From positions 1 through 7,512 of the forward strand of contig JAILNW010000101.1 of assembly GCA_024691145.1 (NCBI GenBank): a stretch of DNA of 7,512 nucleotides, read 5' to 3'. The position numbers and the translations under genes were made by a program. The notes beneath the pieces are model-generated. The model did not search any database. It was not told where the DNA came from and worked only from the letters and a program-made list of their open reading frames with translations. Below are positions 1-6,401 of the stretch, in pieces. The stretch's first letter is position 1; every line of letters starts with the position of its first letter. The DNA is from Lachnospiraceae bacterium (GTDB taxonomy: Bacteria > Bacillota > Clostridia > Lachnospirales > Lachnospiraceae).

Positions 1-910
1 TGAATGCCATTGGCCTGTTTAAAAGAATATAGTCATAATAAGCATTATCGCAGTCTGTAATAAATGCATCACAGGAAGCCAAAAGTTCATAATATGTAAG
101 ATTAATCTCATTAAGATTATCTTCAAATACAAACTTTATTCTGTCGTATTCCAGATTATCAATATTAACATTATAGCATCTGAAATCTGGTTTTATTATC
201 ATAAATGCATCATTCTGCATAAGAACATCATTCAATATTCCTAATTCTCCATTTGCTATAAAAGATATAAGTTCAAACTCAGACCAGTCTTCATAGGATG
301 GTCCCCATACAAAAAGTCTGCTGTACTGTGCATTATCCAACAACATACTTACTTTGTATTTTACCATTCTGTAATCATTGGGTGTATTATTACCAAATAA
401 TACATCTGTCTTCGGCTGTCCACAAAGAAGCACCTGCATGCGCCTGCAATTATATTTATTTTGAATTAGTTCACTAAACATTTCCGAAGAAGCTATGGTG
501 CTGGTAAAAAACATGTAATCTATCTCTTCATTCTCCTTAAGCATGGCTCCGCATTTTTTAACAGGCATTCCCTCACCAAGATTAACAATAATCTGGTCAT
601 TAGCCGGTTTTATGGGAAGAGGAAAATCCATATAAAAGCAGTACTTTGCCTTTAAATAATAATATACGCCTCTTATTCCTCCTACAAACCTTACATTCTT
701 CGGTGCATTTTTATTATATTCTTTGTGATTATCTATACAGCATACTATCTTATAATCAGCAAATACTTCATTTTCTGTAAAATAATAATATAATGCTCTA
801 ATATTATCTCTTAAACCTTCAGCACAATAAAAAAATATCAGATTATCATCTTTATCTATACTGTTATTTACTATGTCAAGTATCTTTACATCATCTCTTG
901 TTATTTGCAT
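1..910 (-). CDS. CDP-glycerol glycerophosphotransferase-like protein with altered active-site motifs (3' end outside window)
   Basis: This open frame starts at ATG 908-910 and runs without a stop through 303 codons to the left edge, so the N-terminus is complete and the C-terminus is missing. The fold follows the TagB/TagF family (teichoic-acid glycerophosphate polymerases) step by step. There is a 'YYLKAKYCFYMDFPLP' segment near residues 84-99, a 'VNLGEGMPVKKCG' segment at 109-121 where the family has N-x-WHGTPLK, 'CGQPKTDVLF' at 163-172 (family GxPRxD), 'VWGPSYEDW' at 201-209, 'IIKPDF' at 238-243 (family KxHP), and 'FITDCDNAYYDY' at 283-294 (family ITDYSSxxFD). The usual histidines are replaced by Glu113 and Asp242, and the SS pair by Asp-Asn. 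Transfer of glycerol phosphate is therefore doubtful; another phospho-polyol or sugar donor, or a non-catalytic role, is possible. It is the last visible gene of the operon, 5 bp after the GT2 gene, with an AGAAGG ribosome site inside that gene's end. Family assignment is fairly sure; activity is not. Confidence 0.8.
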   Translation of the reverse strand, partial: MQITRDDVKILDIVNNSIDKDDNLIFFYCAEGLRDNIRALYYYFTENEVFADYKIVCCIDNHKEYNKNAPKNVRFVGGIRGVYYYLKAKYCFYMDFPLPIKPANDQIIVNLGEGMPVKKCGAMLKENEEIDYMFFTSTIASSEMFSELIQNKYNCRRMQVLLCGQPKTDVLFGNNTPNDYRMVKYKVSMLLDNAQYSRLFVWGPSYEDWSEFELISFIANGELGILNDVLMQNDAFMIIKPDFRCYNVNIDNLEYDRIKFVFEDNLNEINLTYYELLASCDAFITDCDNAYYDYILLNRPMAF

Positions 911-915
911 ATGCA

Positions 916-1734
916 CTACCTTCTTCTAAGCACTTTTTTATAAAATGTTTTTCTAAGTCCATTTGGCATAAGACTTACTACAGTATGTATACTAACCGAG
1001 ATTAAATAATCTTTAAAGCTATAAAAACCATCTTTGTATAACTTTGTTTTAAACTTCCACATCTTCTTTGTATAGTCAATACCACCCCTTCTTAAGTACA
1101 TAGACTCTCCGGAGCGCATATATAATAAAGATTCTTCTATATTATATCCCTTAAACCCTTTCATAAGCATTCTTGCCCACAAATAATAGTCTTCAAAAAG
1201 AGGATAGTCCATATAACTTCCTGCCTCTAAAACAGCTGTCTTTTTAAATGTCATGCATGGGTGGTTAAATGGATTCCTTTTCTTTGCAAATTTATAAATT
1301 TCATCATGTTCCTTAGGCAGTTTTCTTATTGCAATAATATTATCCGTAGTATCTGCAAATTCCTCTACAGAAGCACCTACCATATCAACATCCATGCTTT
1401 CATATATTTCAAGCTGATTTTCCATACGGTTACTTTTTGCAATATCATCACTGTCCATCCTGGCTATAATCTCATTTTTACAGCAGGTTATACCCAGATT
1501 AAGTGCTTTTCCAAGTCCCTCGCACTTTTCTTTTCTCACTATATTAAATAAGTCCCTGTACTGTTTTGTAAAGAAATCAATTACTTCATCTAACTCATCT
1601 GTTAACTTTCCATCACAGACAATTACAAAATCATCTGTTTTAACAGTCTGATTTAACATGCTTTCAATACTAAGTTTAAAATATTCTGGTTTTTCTTTAT
1701 GATAAACAGCCATTAATACAGAATAATTATGCAT
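916..1734 (-). CDS. Glycosyltransferase family 2, soluble (272 aa)
   Basis: This is a cytoplasmic GT-A fold glycosyltransferase that should move a sugar from a nucleotide donor to a lipid-linked glycan. The N-terminus 'YSVLMAVYHKEKPEYF' (residues 4-19) is the GT2 opening strand, Asp41-Gly42 lies in the nucleotide-binding region, 'GLGKALNLGI' covers 73-82, and 'MDSDD' at 93-97 carries the metal-binding DxD. 'EDYYLWARM' at 181-189 matches the conserved ED-x-x-LW acceptor and catalytic-base motif. 'RRGG' at 215-218 is the usual late basic motif, and the tail is rich in Lys and Arg. No convincing membrane segment is seen, apart from a weakly hydrophobic stretch near 244-256. The start ATG 1732-1734 has an AAAGGAG ribosome site overlapping the glf stop region, 11 bp after glf. 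Position directly after glf makes a galactofuranosyl donor attractive, but neither donor nor acceptor can be read from the sequence. The type resembles AmsE-like exopolysaccharide transferases. Confidence 0.92.
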   Translation of the reverse strand: MHNYSVLMAVYHKEKPEYFKLSIESMLNQTVKTDDFVIVCDGKLTDELDEVIDFFTKQYRDLFNIVRKEKCEGLGKALNLGITCCKNEIIARMDSDDIAKSNRMENQLEIYESMDVDMVGASVEEFADTTDNIIAIRKLPKEHDEIYKFAKKRNPFNHPCMTFKKTAVLEAGSYMDYPLFEDYYLWARMLMKGFKGYNIEESLLYMRSGESMYLRRGGIDYTKKMWKFKTKLYKDGFYSFKDYLISVSIHTVVSLMPNGLRKTFYKKVLRRR

Positions 1735-1745
1735 TTTACTCTCCT

Positions 1746-2846
1746 TTACAAAATTTCCTTACACAGATCTAGCGCACATCTTACAACTTTATCCATATCA
1801 TAATACTTATAATTTCCTAATCTTCCGCCAAAATATATATTCTCTTCTTTCTTGGCCAGTTCATAGTACTTATTATATAATTCATTATTATGATCATCAT
1901 TTACTGGATAATATGGTTCTATTCCATCATGCCATTCTGTTGAATATTCCTTTGAAATAATAGTAAAATTCTGCTTTCCGTATTCAAAGTGCTTATGTTC
2001 TATTATTCTAGTGTATGGCACATTATCTGATGTGTAGTTAACTACAGCACAACCCTGATAATTATCTGTATTATCATATCTGATATTTTCAAATCTCACA
2101 GAGCGGTAATTAAGCTTTCCAAATTTATAATTATAGAACTCATCTATCATTCCTGTATATATTATTTTCTTTGCAGTATCCTTATTATCCTTTACAAAAT
2201 CCGCATAACTTGTATTAAGTTTTACGTTGCTTCCTTCTAATAACTTATCAATAATTACATTATATCCTCCAATTGGTATCCCCTGGTGAATATCATTAAA
2301 ATAATTATTGTCATACGTGTATCTGATAGGCAGTCTCTTTATTATAAATGCCGGCAGATCTTTACACTCTCTGCCCCATTGTTTTTTTGTATAACCTTTT
2401 ACAAGTTTTTCATAAATATCTGTTCCAACAAGCATAATTGCCTGTTCTTCAAGATTCTTAGGTTCCTTTACCCCTGCCTTTTTTATCTGTCTTGTAATAA
2501 TCTCTCTGGCCTCTTTCGGGGTTTTAATTCCCCACATTTTGCTAAAAGTATTCATGTTAAATGGAAGATTATATATCTCATCATTATAAATCGCCATAGG
2601 TGAATTAATATAATTATTAAATGAGACAAATCTGTTCATATACTGCCATACTTCTTCATCATTGGTATGAAATATATGTGCACCATATTTATGTACATTA
2701 ATGCCATCCACATTCTCGCAATAAATATTACCACCTTTATGTTCCCTCTTATCTATAACAAGACATTTATACCCTTTATTAGTCGCTTCATGTGCAAAGA
2801 CAGATCCAAAAAGACCGCTTCCCACAATCAAAAAGTCATATTCCAT
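1746..2846 (-). CDS. glf: UDP-galactopyranose mutase
   Basis: This flavoenzyme interconverts UDP-galactopyranose and UDP-galactofuranose in the cytoplasm, using reduced FAD as a nucleophile. At 366 aa it is of normal bacterial length. The N-terminal FAD motif is GSGLFG (residues 9-14), followed by 'IDKREHKGGNIY' (31-42) and 'KYGAHIFHT' (53-61), a signature of the family. 'GYTKKQWGRE' lies at 151-160, and 'RLPIRYTYDNNYFND' (171-185) supplies Arg and Tyr residues of the substrate pocket. 'YTRIIEHKHFE' (278-288) contains the second conserved Arg, and 'YFGGRLGNYKYYDMD' (338-352) closes the FAD site. All expected motifs look intact. It starts at ATG 2844-2846, 2 bp after the upstream gene's stop, with an AGGAG ribosome site inside that gene. 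It marks the operon product as containing galactofuranose, unless the Galf is used elsewhere. Confidence 0.97.
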   Translation of the reverse strand: MEYDFLIVGSGLFGSVFAHEATNKGYKCLVIDKREHKGGNIYCENVDGINVHKYGAHIFHTNDEEVWQYMNRFVSFNNYINSPMAIYNDEIYNLPFNMNTFSKMWGIKTPKEAREIITRQIKKAGVKEPKNLEEQAIMLVGTDIYEKLVKGYTKKQWGRECKDLPAFIIKRLPIRYTYDNNYFNDIHQGIPIGGYNVIIDKLLEGSNVKLNTSYADFVKDNKDTAKKIIYTGMIDEFYNYKFGKLNYRSVRFENIRYDNTDNYQGCAVVNYTSDNVPYTRIIEHKHFEYGKQNFTIISKEYSTEWHDGIEPYYPVNDDHNNELYNKYYELAKKEENIYFGGRLGNYKYYDMDKVVRCALDLCKEIL

Positions 2847-2848
2847 AA

Positions 2849-3814
2849 TTATTTGTTCTCCTGCTCATCATCAAAAGTTTTTTCGCTAATAATATATCTT
2901 GGTCTCTTCTTAGTTTCCATATATATCTTACCAATATATTCTCCTATTATACCAAGGCTTATAAGCTGTATTCCACCTACAAAACATACAATACATGTTG
3001 TACTTGCCCATCCTGGCACAGTATTTGTAAATATATGTGTTAAAATAGCCCAGATAATCCCAATAAAACTAAAAACAGATACAAATGATCCAAATCCAGT
3101 AATAATTCTTATTGGTTTTACACTAAGACTTGTAATTCCATCAAAAGCAAGTGCCAGCATCTTCTTTAATGGATAATGGCTTTCTCCTGCTATACGTTCT
3201 GCACGCTCATAATAAACACTAGTGCTTTTAAATCCAACAAGAGGAAACATTCCTCTAAGGAATATGTTAACTTCTTCAAAATTAGCAAATTCCTTAAGTA
3301 CTCTTGCAGATACAAGTCTGTAATCAGCATGATTAAAAACAACTTCTGCTCCCATTTTATTGAGAAGCTTATAAAAACTTTCTGCTGTCCATCTCTTAAA
3401 CCATGTATCCGTATCTCTTTTGCTTCTTACTCCATAAACAATTTCACAGCCATTAAGATACTCATCAACCATATCATCCATGGCATTAATATCGTCCTGT
3501 CCATCGCAGTCAATGGATATTGTAATGTCACACTTATCCTTTGCTTCCATAAGACCTGCAAGAACAGCATTCTGATGCCCTCTGTTTCTGCTTTGGCATA
3601 TTCCTATATAATGTTCGTCTTTTTTTGAAAGATCACATATTATCTTCCATGTATAATCTTTACTTCCGTCATTAACAAATAAAATTCTGCTTTTATTACT
3701 TATCTTACCATTTGCAACCAATTTTTTTAATTCATTAAGAAATAAATCACATGTAATTGGTAATACTTCCTGTTCATTATAACAAGGTATTACCATATAC
3801 AATACAGGTAACAT
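2849..3814 (-). CDS. Polyprenyl-phosphate-type glycosyltransferase family 2 (GtrB/DPMS-like), membrane-anchored
   Basis: This protein probably transfers a sugar from a nucleotide donor to undecaprenyl phosphate at the inner face of the membrane. At 321 aa it has the GtrB/CsbB layout. The GT-A domain spans about 1-230, with 'VIPCYNEQE' (8-16), 'LFVNDGSKD' (45-53), 'SRNRGHQNAVLAGL' (75-88), metal-site 'DCDGQDD' (102-108) and 'ADYRLVSARV' (163-172). The amphipathic 'AGESHYPLKKML' stretch (209-220) is typical of this group and is followed by two hydrophobic helices at about 237-262 and 271-294. ATG 3812-3814 was chosen because it has AAGGAAGG 8 bp upstream and begins just before the conserved strand. 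In-frame ATGs at 3838 and 3862 would overlap the preceding gene and lack comparable sites. No flippase such as GtrA and no GtrC-type acceptor transferase is visible. Sugar identity is unknown; the flavoprotein before it and glf after it suggest a mutase-derived sugar. Confidence 0.92.
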   Translation of the reverse strand: MLPVLYMVIPCYNEQEVLPITCDLFLNELKKLVANGKISNKSRILFVNDGSKDYTWKIICDLSKKDEHYIGICQSRNRGHQNAVLAGLMEAKDKCDITISIDCDGQDDINAMDDMVDEYLNGCEIVYGVRSKRDTDTWFKRWTAESFYKLLNKMGAEVVFNHADYRLVSARVLKEFANFEEVNIFLRGMFPLVGFKSTSVYYERAERIAGESHYPLKKMLALAFDGITSLSVKPIRIITGFGSFVSVFSFIGIIWAILTHIFTNTVPGWASTTCIVCFVGGIQLISLGIIGEYIGKIYMETKKRPRYIISEKTFDDEQENK

Positions 3815-3818
3815 ATTG

Positions 3819-5369
3819 TCATCCTTCCTTTTCCTCATGATATTCTTTTTCTGTATTAACATTCCATATGTTATCTCTGGTCTTCAAATTATTAATAATA
3901 TTATTAACTGCCTCAAATGCAGTTACCATTGAATGATCCATATTATTATATCTATGCTGGCCATTTCTTCCTATACAATATAAATTATCTATAGTATCAA
4001 GATAATTTATTACCTCATCTATTCTGTTATATGTATCAAAATATGCTGGATATGCCTTTTTAACGGTTTCTTTGTGATGGTCAAGCACAACTTCCATTCC
4101 ATCAATAATTCCCATTGATGTAAGTTCCTTAACACTTAACTTAACCCATTCTTCCTCTGACATATTCCAGTATTTATCTCCTTCTGTACAGAAATATTCA
4201 AGTCCCATCCAGACTGTTTCCTCTGGTTTTTCAACCATATATGGTGACCAGTTATTAAATATCTGTATACGTCCAAGTTTTACTCCTGTATCCTGAACAT
4301 ATATCCAGCAGTCTGGAACAATATTATTCAGTGTACTAATCTTTGTCTCATTTTTAAGATTACACTTATTAATTAACAGTCCAACCGTTACAAAATCCCT
4401 GTATGGAAGTCCAGCTGCAACCTCTTTAACATTCTCCGGTGCATCATCTATATCATCTATCAAATCTTTTACAGGCATTGATGAAATAAAAATATCACCA
4501 TTAACGGTAATCTCTTTTCCATCATTTTCATATACAAGACCTGTTATATTATTACCTTCTTTTACGAGCCTAACTACTTTGCAATTTATATATATCTTTC
4601 CACCATTTTTTTCAAATAATTCTGCTGCTGTTTCCCAAAGCTGGCCTGGACCATACTTTGGATAGGAGAATTCTTCTATAAGTGATGTTTCAACTTTTCT
4701 GTTACTTGTACCTATTATCTTGGAACAGATATCCTTAATAATTGCACTTACCGAAAGTCCTTTAACTCTTTGTGCGCCCCAGTCCGCAGATATCTTTGAA
4801 GGATGTCTTCCCCATAGTTTTTCTGTATATCCCTCAAAAAACATGGAATAGAGCTTTTTTCCAAATCTGTTAATATAAAAATCCTCAAGAGAGTTTTCTT
4901 CTCTTTTATTTACCTTTGTAGCCATATAACTGCAGCCAGATTGAATAGTCGTTATAAAGCCCATATTCTTAACAGTATTAAAATTCATCTTTACAGGATA
5001 ATCAAAAAATTTCTTTTTATAATAAATTCTTGAAACCCTGTTTCTTGTAAGCATAACCCTGTCCTCTTTTTCTGGATCAGGTCCATCTTTACTTAATTCA
5101 ACTGTCCTGTTAAGTTTTTTATAATCATATGCTGGTTTTCCCTGCAATGGCATAATATCATTCCACCACTTCACAACTCTCTCATCTTTAGAGAAAAATC
5201 TGTGACCGCCAATATCCATACGATTACCATTATGTTTAACAGTCCTTGAAATTCCCCCAATTTCATCAGACTCTTCTAATATCATAACCTCATAATCTTT
5301 ATTCTTCACCAACTCATATCCTGCTGTTATGCCTGCTGGACCGGCACCTATTATGTATACTTTTTTCAT
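3819..5369 (-). CDS. FAD-dependent oxidoreductase/mutase-like flavoprotein of polysaccharide loci
   Basis: This 516-aa flavoprotein belongs to the amine-oxidase/protoporphyrinogen-oxidase-like superfamily that also contains UDP-galactopyranose mutase. It opens with 'YIIGAGPAGITAG' (5-17), the dinucleotide-binding motif, then 'EIGGISRT' (36-43) and 'DIGGHRFFS' (52-60). 'FEGYTEKLWGRHP' at 178-190 parallels 'GYTKKQWGRE' of the Glf encoded two genes later. The FAD-closing motif 'YCIGRNGQHRYNNMDHS' lies at 464-480. There is no signal peptide or clear membrane helix. It is often labelled HemY, but no heme gene is near and the mutase-like motif plus the glycan operon argue for a sugar substrate, either nucleotide-linked or lipid-linked. 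I chose ATG 5367-5369, which has AAAGGG 7 bp upstream and begins directly at the FAD strand; the adjacent ATG at 5372 is nearly as good. It is the first gene of the operon, about 95 bp after the predicted transcription start. Superfamily is sure; the reaction is unknown. Confidence 0.85.
   Translation of the reverse strand: MKKVYIIGAGPAGITAGYELVKNKDYEVMILEESDEIGGISRTVKHNGNRMDIGGHRFFSKDERVVKWWNDIMPLQGKPAYDYKKLNRTVELSKDGPDPEKEDRVMLTRNRVSRIYYKKKFFDYPVKMNFNTVKNMGFITTIQSGCSYMATKVNKREENSLEDFYINRFGKKLYSMFFEGYTEKLWGRHPSKISADWGAQRVKGLSVSAIIKDICSKIIGTSNRKVETSLIEEFSYPKYGPGQLWETAAELFEKNGGKIYINCKVVRLVKEGNNITGLVYENDGKEITVNGDIFISSMPVKDLIDDIDDAPENVKEVAAGLPYRDFVTVGLLINKCNLKNETKISTLNNIVPDCWIYVQDTGVKLGRIQIFNNWSPYMVEKPEETVWMGLEYFCTEGDKYWNMSEEEWVKLSVKELTSMGIIDGMEVVLDHHKETVKKAYPAYFDTYNRIDEVINYLDTIDNLYCIGRNGQHRYNNMDHSMVTAFEAVNNIINNLKTRDNIWNVNTEKEYHEEKEG
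3823..3830 (-). promoter_or_regulatory. Ribosome binding site deciding the start of the GtrB-like gene
   Basis: On the minus strand AAGGAAGG lies 8 bp before ATG 3812-3814. It overlaps the last codons of the flavoprotein gene, whose TGA is at 3819-3821, leaving a 4-bp gap. This suggests coupled translation and supports the shorter start over the in-frame ATGs at 3838 and 3862. Confidence 0.75.
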
Positions 5370-5376
5370 CATAAGG

Positions 5377-5382
5377 CCCTTT
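5377..5382 (-). promoter_or_regulatory. Ribosome binding site of the flavoprotein gene
   Basis: On the minus strand GGAAAGGG precedes the tandem ATG ATG. The AAAGGG core is 7 bp from ATG 5367-5369 and 4 bp from ATG 5370-5372. It favours the start at the FAD-binding strand rather than the in-frame ATG at 5411, which would add 14 residues with no family counterpart. Confidence 0.7.
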
Positions 5383-5461
5383 CCGATTGCATTATGTATT
5401 GTACATAACATTACGATACAAAGTGCAGTCTAATATGAATTTATATAGATGTATATAATAC

Positions 5462-5489
5462 ACCACTTATATTATACCAAACAAGTGGT
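5462..5489. repeat. Inverted repeat over the -10 of the polysaccharide operon promoter (possible operator)
   Basis: ACCACTT at 5462-5468 is the exact reverse complement of AAGTGGT at 5483-5489. The arms are 7 bp, the spacer is 14 bp, and arm centres are 21 bp apart, about two helical turns, so a dimer could bind one DNA face. On the minus strand the repeat covers the -10, the extended TG and part of the -35/-10 spacer of the sigma-A promoter, where a repressor would block polymerase. A further AAGTGG lies at 5529-5534. No known regulator box was recognised, so the operator role is inferred from position. A weak RNA hairpin is the alternative. Confidence 0.5.
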
Positions 5490-5499
5490 TAATTGTCAT
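5471..5499 (-). promoter_or_regulatory. Sigma-A promoter of the polysaccharide operon
   Basis: On the minus strand the -35 is ATGACA (5499-5494, five of six consensus bases) and the -10 is TATAAT (5476-5471, perfect), with a 17-bp spacer and an extended -10 TGG directly before it. A run of seven A lies about 15 bp upstream of the -35, in the place of an UP element. The transcript should start near 5464 and carry a leader of about 95 bases before the flavoprotein gene. No riboswitch or attenuator was recognised in that leader. This is the strongest housekeeping-type promoter seen in the window. Confidence 0.85.
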
Positions 5500-5536
5500 T
5501 ATTTTCCTTTAACTTTTTTTGTGGAAATAAGTGGCA

Positions 5537-5566
5537 GTATAGAAACTCCGACGATTGTCCATGCTA
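5537..5566 (+). promoter_or_regulatory. Sigma-G (or sigma-F) type promoter of sigG
   Basis: GTATA at 5537-5541 fits the -35 pattern of B. subtilis sigma-G promoters (gHATR), and CATGCTA at 5560-5566 fits six of seven -10 positions (CATWHTA), with the usual 18-bp spacer. Transcription would start near 5573, leaving a leader of about 20 bases that includes GGAGG at 5584-5588, 6 bp before the ATG. This fits the known forespore-specific, self-amplifying expression of sigG. Sigma-F and sigma-G promoters overlap in sequence, so first activation by sigma-F is possible. Confidence 0.7.
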
Positions 5567-5594
5567 AATATATCATTACTGTTGGAGGATATTT

Positions 5595-6356
5595 ATGAAG
5601 GTTGAAATATGTGGTGTTAACACATCAAAACTTCCTGTTCTTTCTGAAGAAAAGAAATCAGAACTTTTAGAGAAAATTAAATCTGGTGACACTAATGCCA
5701 GAGAGTTATTTATAAAAGGTAATTTAAGGCTTGTTTTATCTGTTGTTCACAAATTTAATAACACGAATGAAAATCTTGATGACTTATTCCAGATTGGCTG
5801 CATAGGTCTTATTAAAGCTGTTGATAATTTTGATACTTCCCTTAATGTAAAGTTTTCTACCTATGCTGTTCCTATGATTCAAGGGGAATTAAGAAGGCAT
5901 CTGCGGGATAATAATTATATACGTGTAAGCCGTTCTTTAAGAGATATTGCCTACAAAACCATTATGGCAAAGGATAGTAGTAAAGATGGCAAAAACTTTG
6001 ATATAAAAGAATTTGCGAAGGATATGGGGGTAAGTGAAAAAACAATATATAATGCCCTTGATGCTGTAAGACTTCCTGTTTCACTTTATGAACCTTTAAG
6101 CAATGATGACAGCGAGGCTTTATATGTTATGGATCAGATAAGTGATAAATCTGATTCAGAAGACATATGGATTGAAAATATAACTCTAAGTGAAGCTGTT
6201 AACTCCCTGCCTAAGAAAGAAAAAAATATCATTGACCTTCGTTTTTTCGCTGGCAAAACGCAGATGGAGGTTGCAGAGGAATTATCAATATCCCAGGCTC
6301 AGGTAAGCAGAATTGAAAAGAATGCACTAAATATCATGCGAAACTACCTAATGTAA
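5595..6356 (+). CDS. sigG: RNA polymerase sporulation sigma factor sigma-G
   Basis: Sigma-G is the late forespore sigma factor; it directs core RNA polymerase to genes for spore DNA protection and germination. The N-terminus 'KVEICGVNTSKLPVL' (2-16) is nearly identical to B. subtilis SigG and separates it from sigma-F. Region 2 spans about 42-108, with 'GNLRLVLSV' (42-50), 'DDLFQIGCIGLIKAVDNFD' (62-80) and 'FSTYAVPMIQGELRRHLRDNN' split around 87-107. 'IRVSRSLRDIAYK' (109-121) begins region 3. Region 4 spans about 197-250, with the helix-turn-helix 'TQMEVAEELSISQAQVSRIEK' around 222-242. At 253 aa it is close to the family's usual 255-260. ATG 5595 has GGAGG 6 bp upstream. It is transcribed towards sigE, not in line with spoIIGA-sigE as in B. 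subtilis, and has its own sigma-G-type promoter. No anti-sigma factor gene is next to it. Confidence 0.97.
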   Translation: MKVEICGVNTSKLPVLSEEKKSELLEKIKSGDTNARELFIKGNLRLVLSVVHKFNNTNENLDDLFQIGCIGLIKAVDNFDTSLNVKFSTYAVPMIQGELRRHLRDNNYIRVSRSLRDIAYKTIMAKDSSKDGKNFDIKEFAKDMGVSEKTIYNALDAVRLPVSLYEPLSNDDSEALYVMDQISDKSDSEDIWIENITLSEAVNSLPKKEKNIIDLRFFAGKTQMEVAEELSISQAQVSRIEKNALNIMRNYLM

Positions 6357-6389
6357 AAAACGGGACATAAGTATTTTTACTTATGTCCC
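6355..6389 (-). terminator. Intrinsic terminator of spoIIGA-sigE, between convergent sigma genes
   Basis: A perfect 12-bp stem, GGGACATAAGTA (6362-6373) with its complement at 6378-6389, encloses a TTTT loop. On the minus strand the stem is followed after one G by six T (6360-6355), a classical terminator for sigE that ends at the last codon of sigG. On the plus strand the stem is followed by TGCATAATA with no T-run, so it should stop sigG transcription poorly, although the hairpin may still protect the 3' end of that mRNA. Confidence 0.88.
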
Positions 6390-6401
6390 TGCATAATATA
6401 T

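Noticed and set aside
2667..3176. Plus-strand open frame of about 169 codons antisense to glf and the glycosyltransferase, and similar ones at 1261-1551, 2286-2603, 3176-3628 and 6541-6798
   Set aside because: They lie opposite confidently identified genes, show no family motifs, are rich in Ile, Phe and Cys as antisense of AT-rich coding DNA is, and lack proper ribosome sites.
3815..3862. Longer starts (3838 or 3862) for the GtrB-like glycosyltransferase
   Set aside because: They overlap the end of the flavoprotein gene and add a charged N-terminus outside the GT2 fold; ATG 3814 has a strong AAGGAAGG site at 8 bp.
3819..5369. Annotation as protoporphyrinogen oxidase (HemY)
   Set aside because: The likeness is limited to the shared FAD fold; the GYTEKLWG motif and the glycan operon point to a UDP-galactopyranose-mutase-like role.
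5370..5411. In-frame upstream ATG at 5411 extending the flavoprotein by 14 residues
   Set aside because: The extension has no family counterpart and no convincing ribosome site, while AAAGGG is correctly placed before ATG 5369/5372 and the FAD motif begins directly there.
5454..5459. TATAAT on the plus strand, as a housekeeping promoter for sigG
   Set aside because: No -35 of reasonable quality lies 16-18 bp upstream, and a better placed sigma-G-type promoter exists at 5537-5566.
5546..5588. Hairpin hiding the sigG ribosome site (CTCC 5546-5549 with GGAG 5584-5587), as in B. subtilis
   Set aside because: Only four base pairs with a loop of about 34 bases, and the CTCC would lie outside the transcript from the predicted start near 5573.
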